NCBI GenBank assembly: GCA_003003925.1 | Contig: PVWP01000015.1 | Coordinates: 1-37,487 of the forward strand | Direction: 5' to 3' | Origin: Aphanothece cf. minutissima CCALA 015 | GTDB lineage: Bacteria > Cyanobacteriota > Cyanobacteriia > PCC-6307 > Cyanobiaceae | DNA: 37,487 nucleotides | Shown: positions 31,625-37,487 of the stretch, one piece after another | Layout of the letters: the number at the start of each line of letters is the position of its first letter | Numbering within the stretch: the first letter of the stretch is position 1 | Program-made: the position numbers and the translations under genes | The notes under the pieces: model-generated | The model's database searches: none | What the model saw: the letters and a program-made list of their open reading frames with translations, nothing else | What the model was told of the DNA's origin: nothing

Positions 31625-31870
31625 ATGGCTGAGTCCGCGCCTGCCGCTCCCCCGAGCCTGAAAAAGGGTGCCCTGGTCAGGGTGAACCGAATCGCCTACA
31701 CCAACAGCCTGGAGGCCGGCGCGAGCGACCCGGTGCCCCCCGGCTACCTGTTCGAGGGGCCCGGAGAGATCCTGGCGATCCAGGGGGAGCACGCCCAGCT
31801 GCGCTGGCGCCTGCCGGTCCCCGACGTGTGGCTGCGGCTCGACCAGCTCGAGGCCATGCCCGCCGGTTAG
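31625..31870 (+). CDS. ndhO: NAD(P)H-quinone oxidoreductase subunit O
   Basis: 81 residues. After an Ala/Pro-rich start, the family pattern LKKGALVRVNRIAYTNSLEAGASD...PPGYLFEGPGEILAIQGEHAQLRWRLPVPDVWLRLDQLE is clear ('kkG.lVrvnre.Y.nSlEa.ASD...p.Ylfe.pGEil...gdyalvrw..PvpdvWlrldqLe'). NdhO is an oxygenic-photosynthesis-specific peripheral subunit of the NDH-1 complex, which takes electrons from ferredoxin for cyclic electron flow and CO2 uptake. The gene is monocistronic and convergent with the J-domain gene (gap 14 bases). Confidence 0.96.
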   Translation: MAESAPAAPPSLKKGALVRVNRIAYTNSLEAGASDPVPPGYLFEGPGEILAIQGEHAQLRWRLPVPDVWLRLDQLEAMPAG

Positions 31871-31884
31871 GGCTCCCTCGCCGC

Positions 31885-32580
31885 CTAGAGCTCCACCCGG
31901 CGCCGTTCCTCCTTCAGCCGGCTGCGGCGCAGCCTGGCCTCCCGCAGCATCTCCTTGCCGTCATGGAGGTAGCTGTCGACATAGCCCATCGTGTAGCGCT
32001 CCAGCTCCACCAGGGCATCCTGCACCTGGCTGAGGCAGTGGTAGAGGCTGAGGCCGAACCCCTTCGCCGCCGCTGGGCAGGCCCGGGAGCGGTAGAGGGC
32101 TTCCACCTTCTCCATGCGCTGGCGGCTCTGGTCGAGGAAGGCGCAGAACGCCTCCATCAGCGCGTCGTCGTAGGGGTCGGCGGCCAGGGAGCGCAGCTGG
32201 GCCGGGAAGGGATTGATCACCTGCCCGATCAGCCGGTCGATCGGCACGTACACCTGCTGGAGCCAGCCCAGCAGCTCCTCGTCACTGGCGGCCCCGACGC
32301 CGCGATGGCGAGCCGCCGCTGGCCCCCTGGCCGTCGCGGCACCGCCAGCGGCGGTGTGCGCCGGCACGCCGACGCCGGCGCCATGGTCGTAATGGCGGCG
32401 CCGGTCCCCGTCGCCCAGCACCTCCCAGGCCGCATTCAGGGCCAGGATTGTGCGCGGGTCACCGCCGGCGTCCGGGTGATGGCGTTTGACGAGGGCCCGG
32501 TAGGCCGCCTTGATTTCGGCGGTGGTGGCCCCAGGCGTGACCCCGAGGATGGCGTAATGGTCGGCGGAGGTCCTGGCCAT
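31885..32580 (-). CDS. J-domain protein (DnaJ-like co-chaperone)
   Basis: 231 residues. An N-terminal J domain (about 8-66) opens HYAILGVTPGATTAEIKAAYRALVKRHHPDAGGDPRT, with the HPD tripeptide at 35-37 needed to stimulate DnaK ATPase. It has no G/F-rich region or zinc fingers; after an Ala/Gly-rich linker the C-terminal 135 residues are helical and unlike DnaJ. A short J domain with a specific C-terminal part is the usual form in cyanobacterial type III J proteins. Its client is unknown. Confidence 0.88.
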   Translation of the reverse strand: MARTSADHYAILGVTPGATTAEIKAAYRALVKRHHPDAGGDPRTILALNAAWEVLGDGDRRRHYDHGAGVGVPAHTAAGGAATARGPAAARHRGVGAASDEELLGWLQQVYVPIDRLIGQVINPFPAQLRSLAADPYDDALMEAFCAFLDQSRQRMEKVEALYRSRACPAAAKGFGLSLYHCLSQVQDALVELERYTMGYVDSYLHDGKEMLREARLRRSRLKEERRRVEL

Positions 32581-32654
32581 GCGCTGACGGCGCCATCTGG
32601 CTCCAGCATCGCCGATGGGTAAGCCCGGACGGGACCCGCCGGCACCCAGCCATG

Positions 32655-32679
32655 AAAAAGCCCCCCTGGAGAGGGGGGC
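32655..32679 (-). terminator. Intrinsic terminator of porin 1
   Basis: On the minus strand an 8-bp GC stem (GCCCCCCT / AGGGGGGC, 32660-32667 and 32672-32679) with a 4-base loop is followed by five T. It ends the first porin transcript about 70 bases after its stop codon. Confidence 0.85.
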
Positions 32680-32685
32680 GCGGGG

Positions 32686-32705
32686 TTGTGAGGAACGGTG
32701 AGGAG
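32686..32705 (-). promoter_or_regulatory. Two CCUCAC-type elements in the porin 1 3'UTR
   Basis: On the mRNA strand, CUCCUCACC (rc of 32697-32705) and UUCCUCACAA (rc of 32686-32695) lie between the stop codon and the terminator. UCCUCACA can pair over eight bases with the UGUGAGGA of the porin leaders. The element resembles the Yfr1 core. Confidence 0.5.
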
Positions 32706-32748
32706 AAAGGAGCGCCGATCTGGCGGGACCGATGGGGACCCCGGCGAA

Positions 32749-34518
32749 TCAGAACCGGAACTGGGTCTGGACCAGGCCGCCGAGCACGCTGCTCGACTGG
32801 CCCGCGGTGGTGAACTGGCCGTTGGGGCGGCTCAGGTAGAAGAGCGCCGGGGTCACGCTGATGTTGTCGGTGACCTGGAACCGATACCACCATTCCCAGA
32901 CGAAGTTGCCGTCCTGGGGCGTCTGGCCGTTGCGCAGGGAGGTGGCGAACACCGGCTGACCCACGGCCATGCCGAGGGCATTGCCCTTGACGAACGCATC
33001 GGCCCACTGCAGGCCGACACTCCAGGACTGGCTGGCGCCCCGGTTGGCCGACTGGTTGAAGGTCGGCACCGTGTCGAAGGTCGGCACCCGCACCGACGTG
33101 GCCCCGACGCGCAGCAGGGCGGTCTGGGGGTTCAGCTGAGGTTGGGTGAGGGCGTTGTAGCCCCAGCCCAGGTTGATCGAGGGGATCCAGCCGCTCTTCT
33201 TGGGCTGCCACGCGAAGGTGGTGGCGAAGTTGTTGGAGTAGGAGGCGTTGGTGCCGAAGTTCTCCGAACCCAGGAAGTTGTTGTTGATGTTGGGGCAGTC
33301 GACCGCCGGCTGGGCGAAGGAGGTGCCGCGGCGGAAGTTCTGGCCGCACTGGACGTAGCTCCAGGCGAAGGCGAAGCGCCAGTTCTTGCCGGCGAAACCG
33401 GCCTGGGTCGTCCAGGTGCCGCGGCTGCGCTCGTTCAGCAGGCCCCCCTGGTTGGGGTTGCCGTTGTCGCCGTTGGGGGCGACGTAGGCCGTGGAGATCG
33501 CGAAGAAGGGCTTGCCCTTCTTGACGTTCTGCTTCCACATCAGGCCGAAGGTGGAGCCGGTGGCCTTGTTGTAGGCGCCGGGAGCCCCGTGCAGCGTGAA
33601 GACATCAAGGATGCCACCGTTGTAGAACCAGGGTGTGATCGCCAGGAACTCGGTGTTCCGGGCCCGGGCGCCGACCAGGGCGGTGAAGTCGCGGCCGATC
33701 GGGAAGCGGTAGTAGAGACGGTCGATGTTGACGACGTCAGCTCCACCGACCGGGGAGAAGGCGCGATCCAGCGCCATCAGGTTGTACGGCTGGCCGCCGA
33801 AGGGACTGTTGTTGAAGTTGCCGCTGCGCAGACGGGTGTACAGCAGGTCCTTGCCGGTGAAGCTGGTGAGGAAGTTGAGGCGGATGTCGTAGTTGAACAC
33901 CGTGGCGCCCCAGTTGCGCCGGTTGTTGGCGGGGAAGGCGTTGGCCGCAGCGGCCGGTACACCGACGGCGGGGTTCGGCAGGCCCTGGTTGCCACCGAAG
34001 CTGTTGGAGCCGATCACGAAGACCGCATCACCCTGGAGCTTGGTGGTGGTGGAGAACTGGGTGGCTTCGAGCTCGCCCACCTTGGCCTCCAGGCCATCCA
34101 CCCGGCCGCGCAGCACGGCGAGTTCCTTCTCGAACTCCTCCATCAGACGCTTCAGCTCGTCGGTCACCTCGGTGATCCGGTCGAGGCAGGCGTTCAGCAG
34201 GGCCGCCGCTTCATAGCGGGTCATGGCCTGGCCGCCCTTGTAGGTGCCGTTCGGGTAGCCGGCGACGCAGCCGTAGCGCTCGATCAGGTTCGAGAGCGCC
34301 TGGTAGGCCCAGTCGGTGGGCTTGACGTCGGAGAACTGGTTGATGCTGGTGACCTGGTTCTGGGCTTCCCAGGCCTTGAAGCTGTCAATGTTCTGCTGCT
34401 CCATATAGGTGGAGATCTCCGCCCGCTGGGACGGGGAGATCTCGCCGGCCGAAGCGGCAAGCGGCGACAGCAGCCCAAGGGCCACCGGCGCCAGCAGGAA
34501 TTGCTGGAAGGGTTTCAT
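32749..34518 (-). CDS. Porin 1: SLH domain plus OprB-type outer-membrane barrel
   Basis: 589 residues. The signal peptide MKPFQQFLLAPVALGLLSPLAASA is followed by one S-layer-homology domain (about 50-112: INQFSDVKPTDWAYQALSNLIERYGCVAGYPNGTYKGGQAMTRYEAAALLN), which anchors to peptidoglycan-linked polysaccharide. A predicted coiled coil (about 115-155, TEVTDELKRLMEEFEKELAVLRGRVDGLEAKVGELE) leads to a beta-barrel ending in a C-terminal Phe (QTQFRF) as required for BamA recognition. This is the Som-type general porin of cyanobacteria, the major outer-membrane protein for small solutes and perhaps inorganic ions. The array of three paralogues and the shared leader are discussed in the findings. 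Confidence 0.93.
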   Translation of the reverse strand: MKPFQQFLLAPVALGLLSPLAASAGEISPSQRAEISTYMEQQNIDSFKAWEAQNQVTSINQFSDVKPTDWAYQALSNLIERYGCVAGYPNGTYKGGQAMTRYEAAALLNACLDRITEVTDELKRLMEEFEKELAVLRGRVDGLEAKVGELEATQFSTTTKLQGDAVFVIGSNSFGGNQGLPNPAVGVPAAAANAFPANNRRNWGATVFNYDIRLNFLTSFTGKDLLYTRLRSGNFNNSPFGGQPYNLMALDRAFSPVGGADVVNIDRLYYRFPIGRDFTALVGARARNTEFLAITPWFYNGGILDVFTLHGAPGAYNKATGSTFGLMWKQNVKKGKPFFAISTAYVAPNGDNGNPNQGGLLNERSRGTWTTQAGFAGKNWRFAFAWSYVQCGQNFRRGTSFAQPAVDCPNINNNFLGSENFGTNASYSNNFATTFAWQPKKSGWIPSINLGWGYNALTQPQLNPQTALLRVGATSVRVPTFDTVPTFNQSANRGASQSWSVGLQWADAFVKGNALGMAVGQPVFATSLRNGQTPQDGNFVWEWWYRFQVTDNISVTPALFYLSRPNGQFTTAGQSSSVLGGLVQTQFRF

Positions 34519-34547
34519 TGGTCCTCACACCAAAAAGAGGAATCCCC
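34519..34547 (-). promoter_or_regulatory. Porin 1 leader with Yfr1-complementary Shine-Dalgarno region
   Basis: The 29 bases before the ATG are identical to those of porin 2. On the mRNA GUGUGAGGA (rc of 34522-34530) is followed by CCA and AUG; GAGG is the Shine-Dalgarno. GUGUGAGGA is the exact complement of UCCUCACAC, the core of the unpaired Yfr1 element. UUGGU and ACCAA flank this region and can form a small hairpin that places GUGAGG in its loop. Confidence 0.65.
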
Positions 34548-34717
34548 CGGAGGGGACGGCGCAAAGGTATAGGAATCCGCCTGCCCGGAAGAAAGGCCGG
34601 ATTACACCGGCTGGTATTGCAGCTGACATGGAAACCTCGATGATCCTTGCTGCCGGAAGAAGGAAAGGACCGGGCAAGGTCCTGACAGGGCGGCCGTGGT
34701 GAGCAACCGGGAGAGGG

Positions 34718-34739
34718 AAAGCCCCCCGTGGAGGGGGGC
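34718..34739 (-). terminator. Intrinsic terminator of porin 2
   Basis: On the minus strand a 7-bp GC stem (GCCCCCC / GGGGGGC, 34721-34727 and 34733-34739) with a 5-base loop is followed by only three T. It is weaker than the terminators of porins 1 and 3, so read-through into porin 1 is possible. Confidence 0.7.
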
Positions 34740-34747
34740 CGGAGCGC

Positions 34748-34754
34748 TGTGAGG
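34748..34754 (-). promoter_or_regulatory. CCUCACA element in the porin 2 3'UTR
   Basis: On the mRNA strand CCUCACA (rc of 34748-34754) lies within CCCACCUCACAGCG between stop and terminator. It can pair with UGUGAGG of the porin leaders over seven bases. Confidence 0.4.
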
Positions 34755-34769
34755 TGGGAAGTCGAAGGA

Positions 34770-36527
34770 TCAGAACCGGAACTGGGTCTGGACCAGGCCG
34801 CCGAGCACGCTGCTCGACTGGCCGGCGGTGGTGAACTGGCCGTTGGGGCGGCTCAGATAGAACAGGGCCGGGGTCACGCTGATGTTGTCGGTGACCTGGA
34901 ACTTGTACCACCACTCCCAGACGAAGTTGCCGTCCTGGGGGGTCTCGCCGTTTCGCAGCGAGGTGGTGAACACCGGCTGGCCCACCGCCATGCCGGCCTC
35001 GTTGCCCTTGGCGAACACGTCGGTCCACTGCAGGCCCACGCTCCAGGACTGGCTGGCGCCCCGGTTGGCCGACTGGTTGAAGGTCGGCACGGTGTCGCGC
35101 ACTGGCACATTGATGCCGTTGATCCGGGCCAGGACAGGGTTCAGCGCCGGCTGGGTGAGGGCGTTGTAGCCCCAGCCCAGGCTGATGGAGGGGATCCAGC
35201 CGCTCTTCCTGGGCTGCCACGCGAAGGTGGTGGCGAAGTTGTTGGCGTAGGCGGCGCTGTTGCCGTAGGCCTCCGAACCCAGGAAGTTGTTGTTGATGCT
35301 GGGGCAGCCGACCGCCGGCTGGGCAAAAGAGGTGCCGCGGCGGAAGTTCTGGCCGCACTGGACGTAGCTCCAGGCGACGGCGAAACGCCATTGCTTGCCG
35401 GCGATGCCGGCCTGGGTCGTCCAGGTGCCGCGGCTGCGTTCGTTCAGCAGGCCCCCCTGGCTGGGGTTGCCGTTGTCAGCCACGGGGGCGACGTAGGCCG
35501 TGGAGATCGCGACGTAAGGCTTGCCCTTGGGAACGTTCTGCTTCCACATCAGGCCGAAGGTGGAGCCGGTGGCCTTGTTGTAGGCGCCGGGAGCCCCGTG
35601 GAGCGTGAAGACGTCGAGGATCTCGGACTTGTAGAACCAGGGGGAGATCGCCAGGAACTCGGTGGCGCGGGCCTTCGGGCCGATCATGGCGGTGAAGTCG
35701 CGGCCGATCGGGAAGCGGTAGTACAGGCGGTCGATGAAGACGGTGTCGGCCCCGGCCGTGGGCGCCGTGAGCTTGTCCAGCGCCATCAGGTTGTACGGCT
35801 GGCCGTTGAAGGGGCTGTTGTTGGCGTTGCCGCTGCGCAGACGGGTGTACAGCAGGTCCTTGCCGGTGAAGCTGGTGAGGAAGTTGAGGCGGACGTCGTA
35901 GTTGAACACCGTGGCGCCCCAGTTGCGCCGGTTGTTGGCGGGGAAGGCGTTGGCCGCAGCGGCCGGCACACCGACGGCGGGATTCGGCAGGCTCTGGTTG
36001 CCGCCGAAGCTGTTGGCGCCGATCACGAACGTGGCTTCACCCTGCAACTTGGTGGTGGTGGAGAACTGGGTGGCCTCCAGCTCGCCCACCTTGGCCTCCA
36101 GGCCATCCACCCGGCCGCGCAGCACGGCGAGTTCCTTCTCGAACTCGGCCATCAGGCGCTTGAGCTCGTCGGTCACCTCGGTGATCCGGTCGAGGCAGGC
36201 GTTCAGCAGGGCCGCCGCTTCATAGCGGGTCATGGCCTGGCCGCCCTTGTAGGTGCCGTTCGGGTAGCCGGCGACGCAGCCGTAGCGCTCGATCAGGTTC
36301 GAGAGCGCCTGGTAGGCCCAGTCGGTGGGCTTGACGTCGGAAAACTGGTTGATGCTGGTGACCTGGTTCTGGGCTTCCCAGGCCTTGAAGCTGTCAATGT
36401 TCTGCTGCTCCACATAGGTGGAGATCTCCGCCCTCTGAGACGGGGAGATCTCGCCGGCCGAAGCGGCAAGCGGCGACAGCAGCCCAAGGGCCACCGGCGC
36501 CAGCAGGAATTGCTGGAAGGGTTTCAT
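34770..36527 (-). CDS. Porin 2: SLH domain plus OprB-type outer-membrane barrel
   Basis: 585 residues and the same architecture as porin 1: signal peptide 1-24, SLH domain about 50-112, coiled coil about 115-155, barrel ending QTQFRF. Residues 1-149 differ from porin 1 at only two positions (M39V-type and E126A-type changes), and the DNA is almost identical there. The surface-loop regions of the barrel (for example the stretch after DTVPTFNQ and the segment around SPVGGADVV versus TAPTAGADTV) have diverged. This pattern suggests duplication with continuing gene conversion in the anchor domain and diversification of the exposed loops. It has its own leader and terminator. Confidence 0.93.
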   Translation of the reverse strand: MKPFQQFLLAPVALGLLSPLAASAGEISPSQRAEISTYVEQQNIDSFKAWEAQNQVTSINQFSDVKPTDWAYQALSNLIERYGCVAGYPNGTYKGGQAMTRYEAAALLNACLDRITEVTDELKRLMAEFEKELAVLRGRVDGLEAKVGELEATQFSTTTKLQGEATFVIGANSFGGNQSLPNPAVGVPAAAANAFPANNRRNWGATVFNYDVRLNFLTSFTGKDLLYTRLRSGNANNSPFNGQPYNLMALDKLTAPTAGADTVFIDRLYYRFPIGRDFTAMIGPKARATEFLAISPWFYKSEILDVFTLHGAPGAYNKATGSTFGLMWKQNVPKGKPYVAISTAYVAPVADNGNPSQGGLLNERSRGTWTTQAGIAGKQWRFAVAWSYVQCGQNFRRGTSFAQPAVGCPSINNNFLGSEAYGNSAAYANNFATTFAWQPRKSGWIPSISLGWGYNALTQPALNPVLARINGINVPVRDTVPTFNQSANRGASQSWSVGLQWTDVFAKGNEAGMAVGQPVFTTSLRNGETPQDGNFVWEWWYKFQVTDNISVTPALFYLSRPNGQFTTAGQSSSVLGGLVQTQFRF

Positions 36528-36556
36528 TGGTCCTCACACCAAAAAGAGGAATCCCC
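36528..36556 (-). promoter_or_regulatory. Porin 2 leader with Yfr1-complementary Shine-Dalgarno region
   Basis: 29 bases identical to the porin 1 leader, with GUGUGAGGA on the mRNA (rc of 36531-36539) directly before CCAAUG. Upstream of it the two leaders diverge except for a C-run/G-run hairpin in both (CCCC-GACA-GGGG here). Confidence 0.65.
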
Positions 36557-36662
36557 GACAGGGGAGACCAGAACTTATCCGTCGGTGATGGATGGGAACG
36601 GGGAGTGGTCACGGGTGGAGGTAACGATGGGAACATCGCCCGGTAACCCCATCCGGGATCGG

Positions 36663-36695
36663 CAAAGAAAAAGCCCGGCTGCTTTGCAGCCGGGC
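36663..36695 (-). terminator. Strong intrinsic terminator of porin 3
   Basis: On the minus strand a 10-bp stem, GCCCGGCTGC / GCAGCCGGGC (36673-36682 and 36686-36695), with a 3-base loop is followed by TTTTTCTTT. This is the best terminator of the porin array. Confidence 0.92.
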
Positions 36696-36710
36696 GAGGG
36701 AACGAGGAGG

Positions 36711-36719
36711 GTGTGAGGA
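36711..36719 (-). promoter_or_regulatory. UCCUCACAC element in the porin 3 3'UTR (Yfr1-like core)
   Basis: On the mRNA strand UCCUCACAC (rc of 36711-36719) lies in a pyrimidine-rich, probably unstructured stretch between a UUCG hairpin spanning the stop codon and the strong terminator. It is perfectly complementary to GUGUGAGGA in both porin leaders (nine bases). Confidence 0.55.
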
Positions 36720-36734
36720 AAGGGCTCTGACGAA

Positions 36735-37487
36735 TCAGAACTTGAAGGTGGTCTTGATGAAGCCGCCGAAGTTGTTGAAATCGGATCCCACAGGACCGAT
36801 CGCACCGACGTTCTTGGAGACCTGACCCAGGGGAGCGCTCAGGTAGTAGAGCGCCGGGGTCACGCTGATGTTGTCGGTGACCTGGAACTTGTACCACCAC
36901 TCCCAGGCGTAGTTGCCATCGACGATGGCGGTGGCGGCGGCGGGACCACCGAAGACGGCGGGACCGGCGCTGACGGACGTCAGGAAGGTGGGCTGACCCA
37001 CGGCCATGCCGAAGGAGTTGCCCTTGATGAACACGTCATCCCACTGCAGACCCACGTACCAGGACTGGCTGGTGGCGTTGGTGATGCCGGTGGTGGAGAC
37101 GAGGTTCGCGGCGCCGTTGAGGTTGGTGGTGCCGTTGTAGTTGCTGCGGTTGATGCCCCAGCCGGCGCTGATCGAGGGGATCCAGCCGGAGTTGGTGGGC
37201 TGCCAGTAGGCGCTGATGCCCACCGAGTTGGTGGCGGCGGCGTTGGTCTGGAAGATGGTGGCCAGCGGCGTGCCGTTGCCGGTGTAGAGGCCGGCACCAC
37301 CCGAGGAGTAGGTGTAGGCCGCCGCGATGCCCCAGTTGGAGCCGGTGTAGGCGATCTGGCCGGTACCGGTCTGGGCGGAGCAGGCGTTGCCGATGCCGCC
37401 GCAGTTGGGGGTGCCGGCGATCGGGTTGCCCACGTCACCGTTGGCGGAGACGTAGTTGGCGCTGATGCTGAAGCCGCCGCTCTTCCA
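36735..37487 (-). CDS. Porin 3 (partial): C-terminal part of an SLH/OprB-type barrel
   Basis: The last 250 residues of a third porin; the gene continues beyond the window. In-frame sequence runs from WKSGGFSISANYVSANGDVGNP through SGWIPSISAGWGINRSNY, QSWYVGLQWDDVFIKGNSFGMAVGQPTFLTSV and YAWEWWYKFQVTDNISVTPALYYLSAPLG to the C-terminal Phe (GGFIKTTFKF). All these blocks align with porins 1 and 2, but exposed-loop sequences and the C-terminus (TTFKF rather than QTQFRF) are distinct, so it is an older paralogue than the 1/2 pair. The anchor domain and leader are not visible. Confidence 0.92.
   Translation of the reverse strand, partial: WKSGGFSISANYVSANGDVGNPIAGTPNCGGIGNACSAQTGTGQIAYTGSNWGIAAAYTYSSGGAGLYTGNGTPLATIFQTNAAATNSVGISAYWQPTNSGWIPSISAGWGINRSNYNGTTNLNGAANLVSTTGITNATSQSWYVGLQWDDVFIKGNSFGMAVGQPTFLTSVSAGPAVFGGPAAATAIVDGNYAWEWWYKFQVTDNISVTPALYYLSAPLGQVSKNVGAIGPVGSDFNNFGGFIKTTFKF

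Noticed and set aside
34560..34600. TATACC as a -10 box for porin 1
   Set aside because: The matching -35 position (TTTCTT) agrees poorly and porin 2 has no equivalent at the same distance, so no promoter is claimed.
32698..36716. Long plus-strand ORFs of 624 and 662 codons opposite porins 1 and 2
   Set aside because: They mirror the codon structure of the porins (GC-rich third positions make the opposite strand open), are rich in G/A/V/L without domain features, and the minus-strand products are unmistakable porins.
36663..36745. Calling this stretch the yfr1 gene itself
   Set aside because: The motif is UUUCCUCACAC, not the invariant ACUCCUCACAC of Yfr1, and the region is the 3' end of a porin gene without a visible promoter. 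It is reported as a Yfr1-like element only.

Overview
The window is GC-rich, tightly packed chromosomal DNA from a cyanobacterium, most likely a picocyanobacterium of the Cyanobium/Synechococcus type. This rests on psbU (PSII extrinsic subunit), ndhO and a CRR7-like protein (NDH-1 complex), crtQ (cyanobacterial carotenoid desaturase), a PucC-type chlorophyll-family carrier, SLH-OprB porins, and several families restricted mainly to cyanobacteria (TIGR03279, DUF3120, DUF4346, DUF751, a TIGR03492 LpxB-like protein). I see no insertion sequence, phage, CRISPR array, tRNA or rRNA, and no gene-free stretch above about 255 bases.

Layout. 69-6393 (minus) is a five-gene run: uppP, TIGR03279 radical-SAM-like protein, tolC-like, pucC-like and an inositol-monophosphatase-family gene, with gaps of -4 to 57 bases. 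6444-9474 (plus) holds DUF3120, psbU with a clear terminator, and nadB. 9502-13278 has a VKOR-thioredoxin fusion diverging from rimO, an overlapping MFS gene and a tiny PetL-like membrane protein. 13474-17787 has a B12-binding radical SAM enzyme, two unknown exported or membrane-anchored proteins, DUF4346 and a FemAB-like acyltransferase. 17769-19411 (minus) is a pterin/flavin-type pair: a tandem double PTPS/QueD protein and a RibD_C-like reductase. 19475-25631 is mostly plus strand: aroK, DUF751, rbfA, GH3, a GT2-TPR protein and hemD, with CRR7-like and GST genes opposed. 25615-28046 (minus) is crtQ, SRPBCC and a lipoprotein. 28176-32580 holds an IscA/SufA-type protein, a TPR protein, the LpxB-like protein, an epimerase, ndhO and a J-domain protein. 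32749-37487 (minus) is an array of three SLH/OprB porins, the last cut by the window end.

Most interesting signal. The two complete porins share a 29-base leader whose Shine-Dalgarno region reads GUGUGAGGA. This is the exact complement of UCCUCACAC, the core of the unpaired ACUCCUCACAC element of the cyanobacterial sRNA Yfr1, which is known to repress porin mRNAs in Prochlorococcus. In addition, the 3'UTR of every one of the three porins carries its own CCUCACA-type element just before the intrinsic terminator. The third porin's 3' end (UUCG hairpin, single-stranded UCCUCACAC, strong terminator) has the same layout as Yfr1. The array may therefore encode Yfr1-mimicking 3'UTR elements acting on its own leaders. 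Separately, two divergent gene pairs (crtQ/iscA-like and epimerase/ndhO) are separated by perfect inverted repeats that place a mirrored -10-like hexamer in front of each gene.
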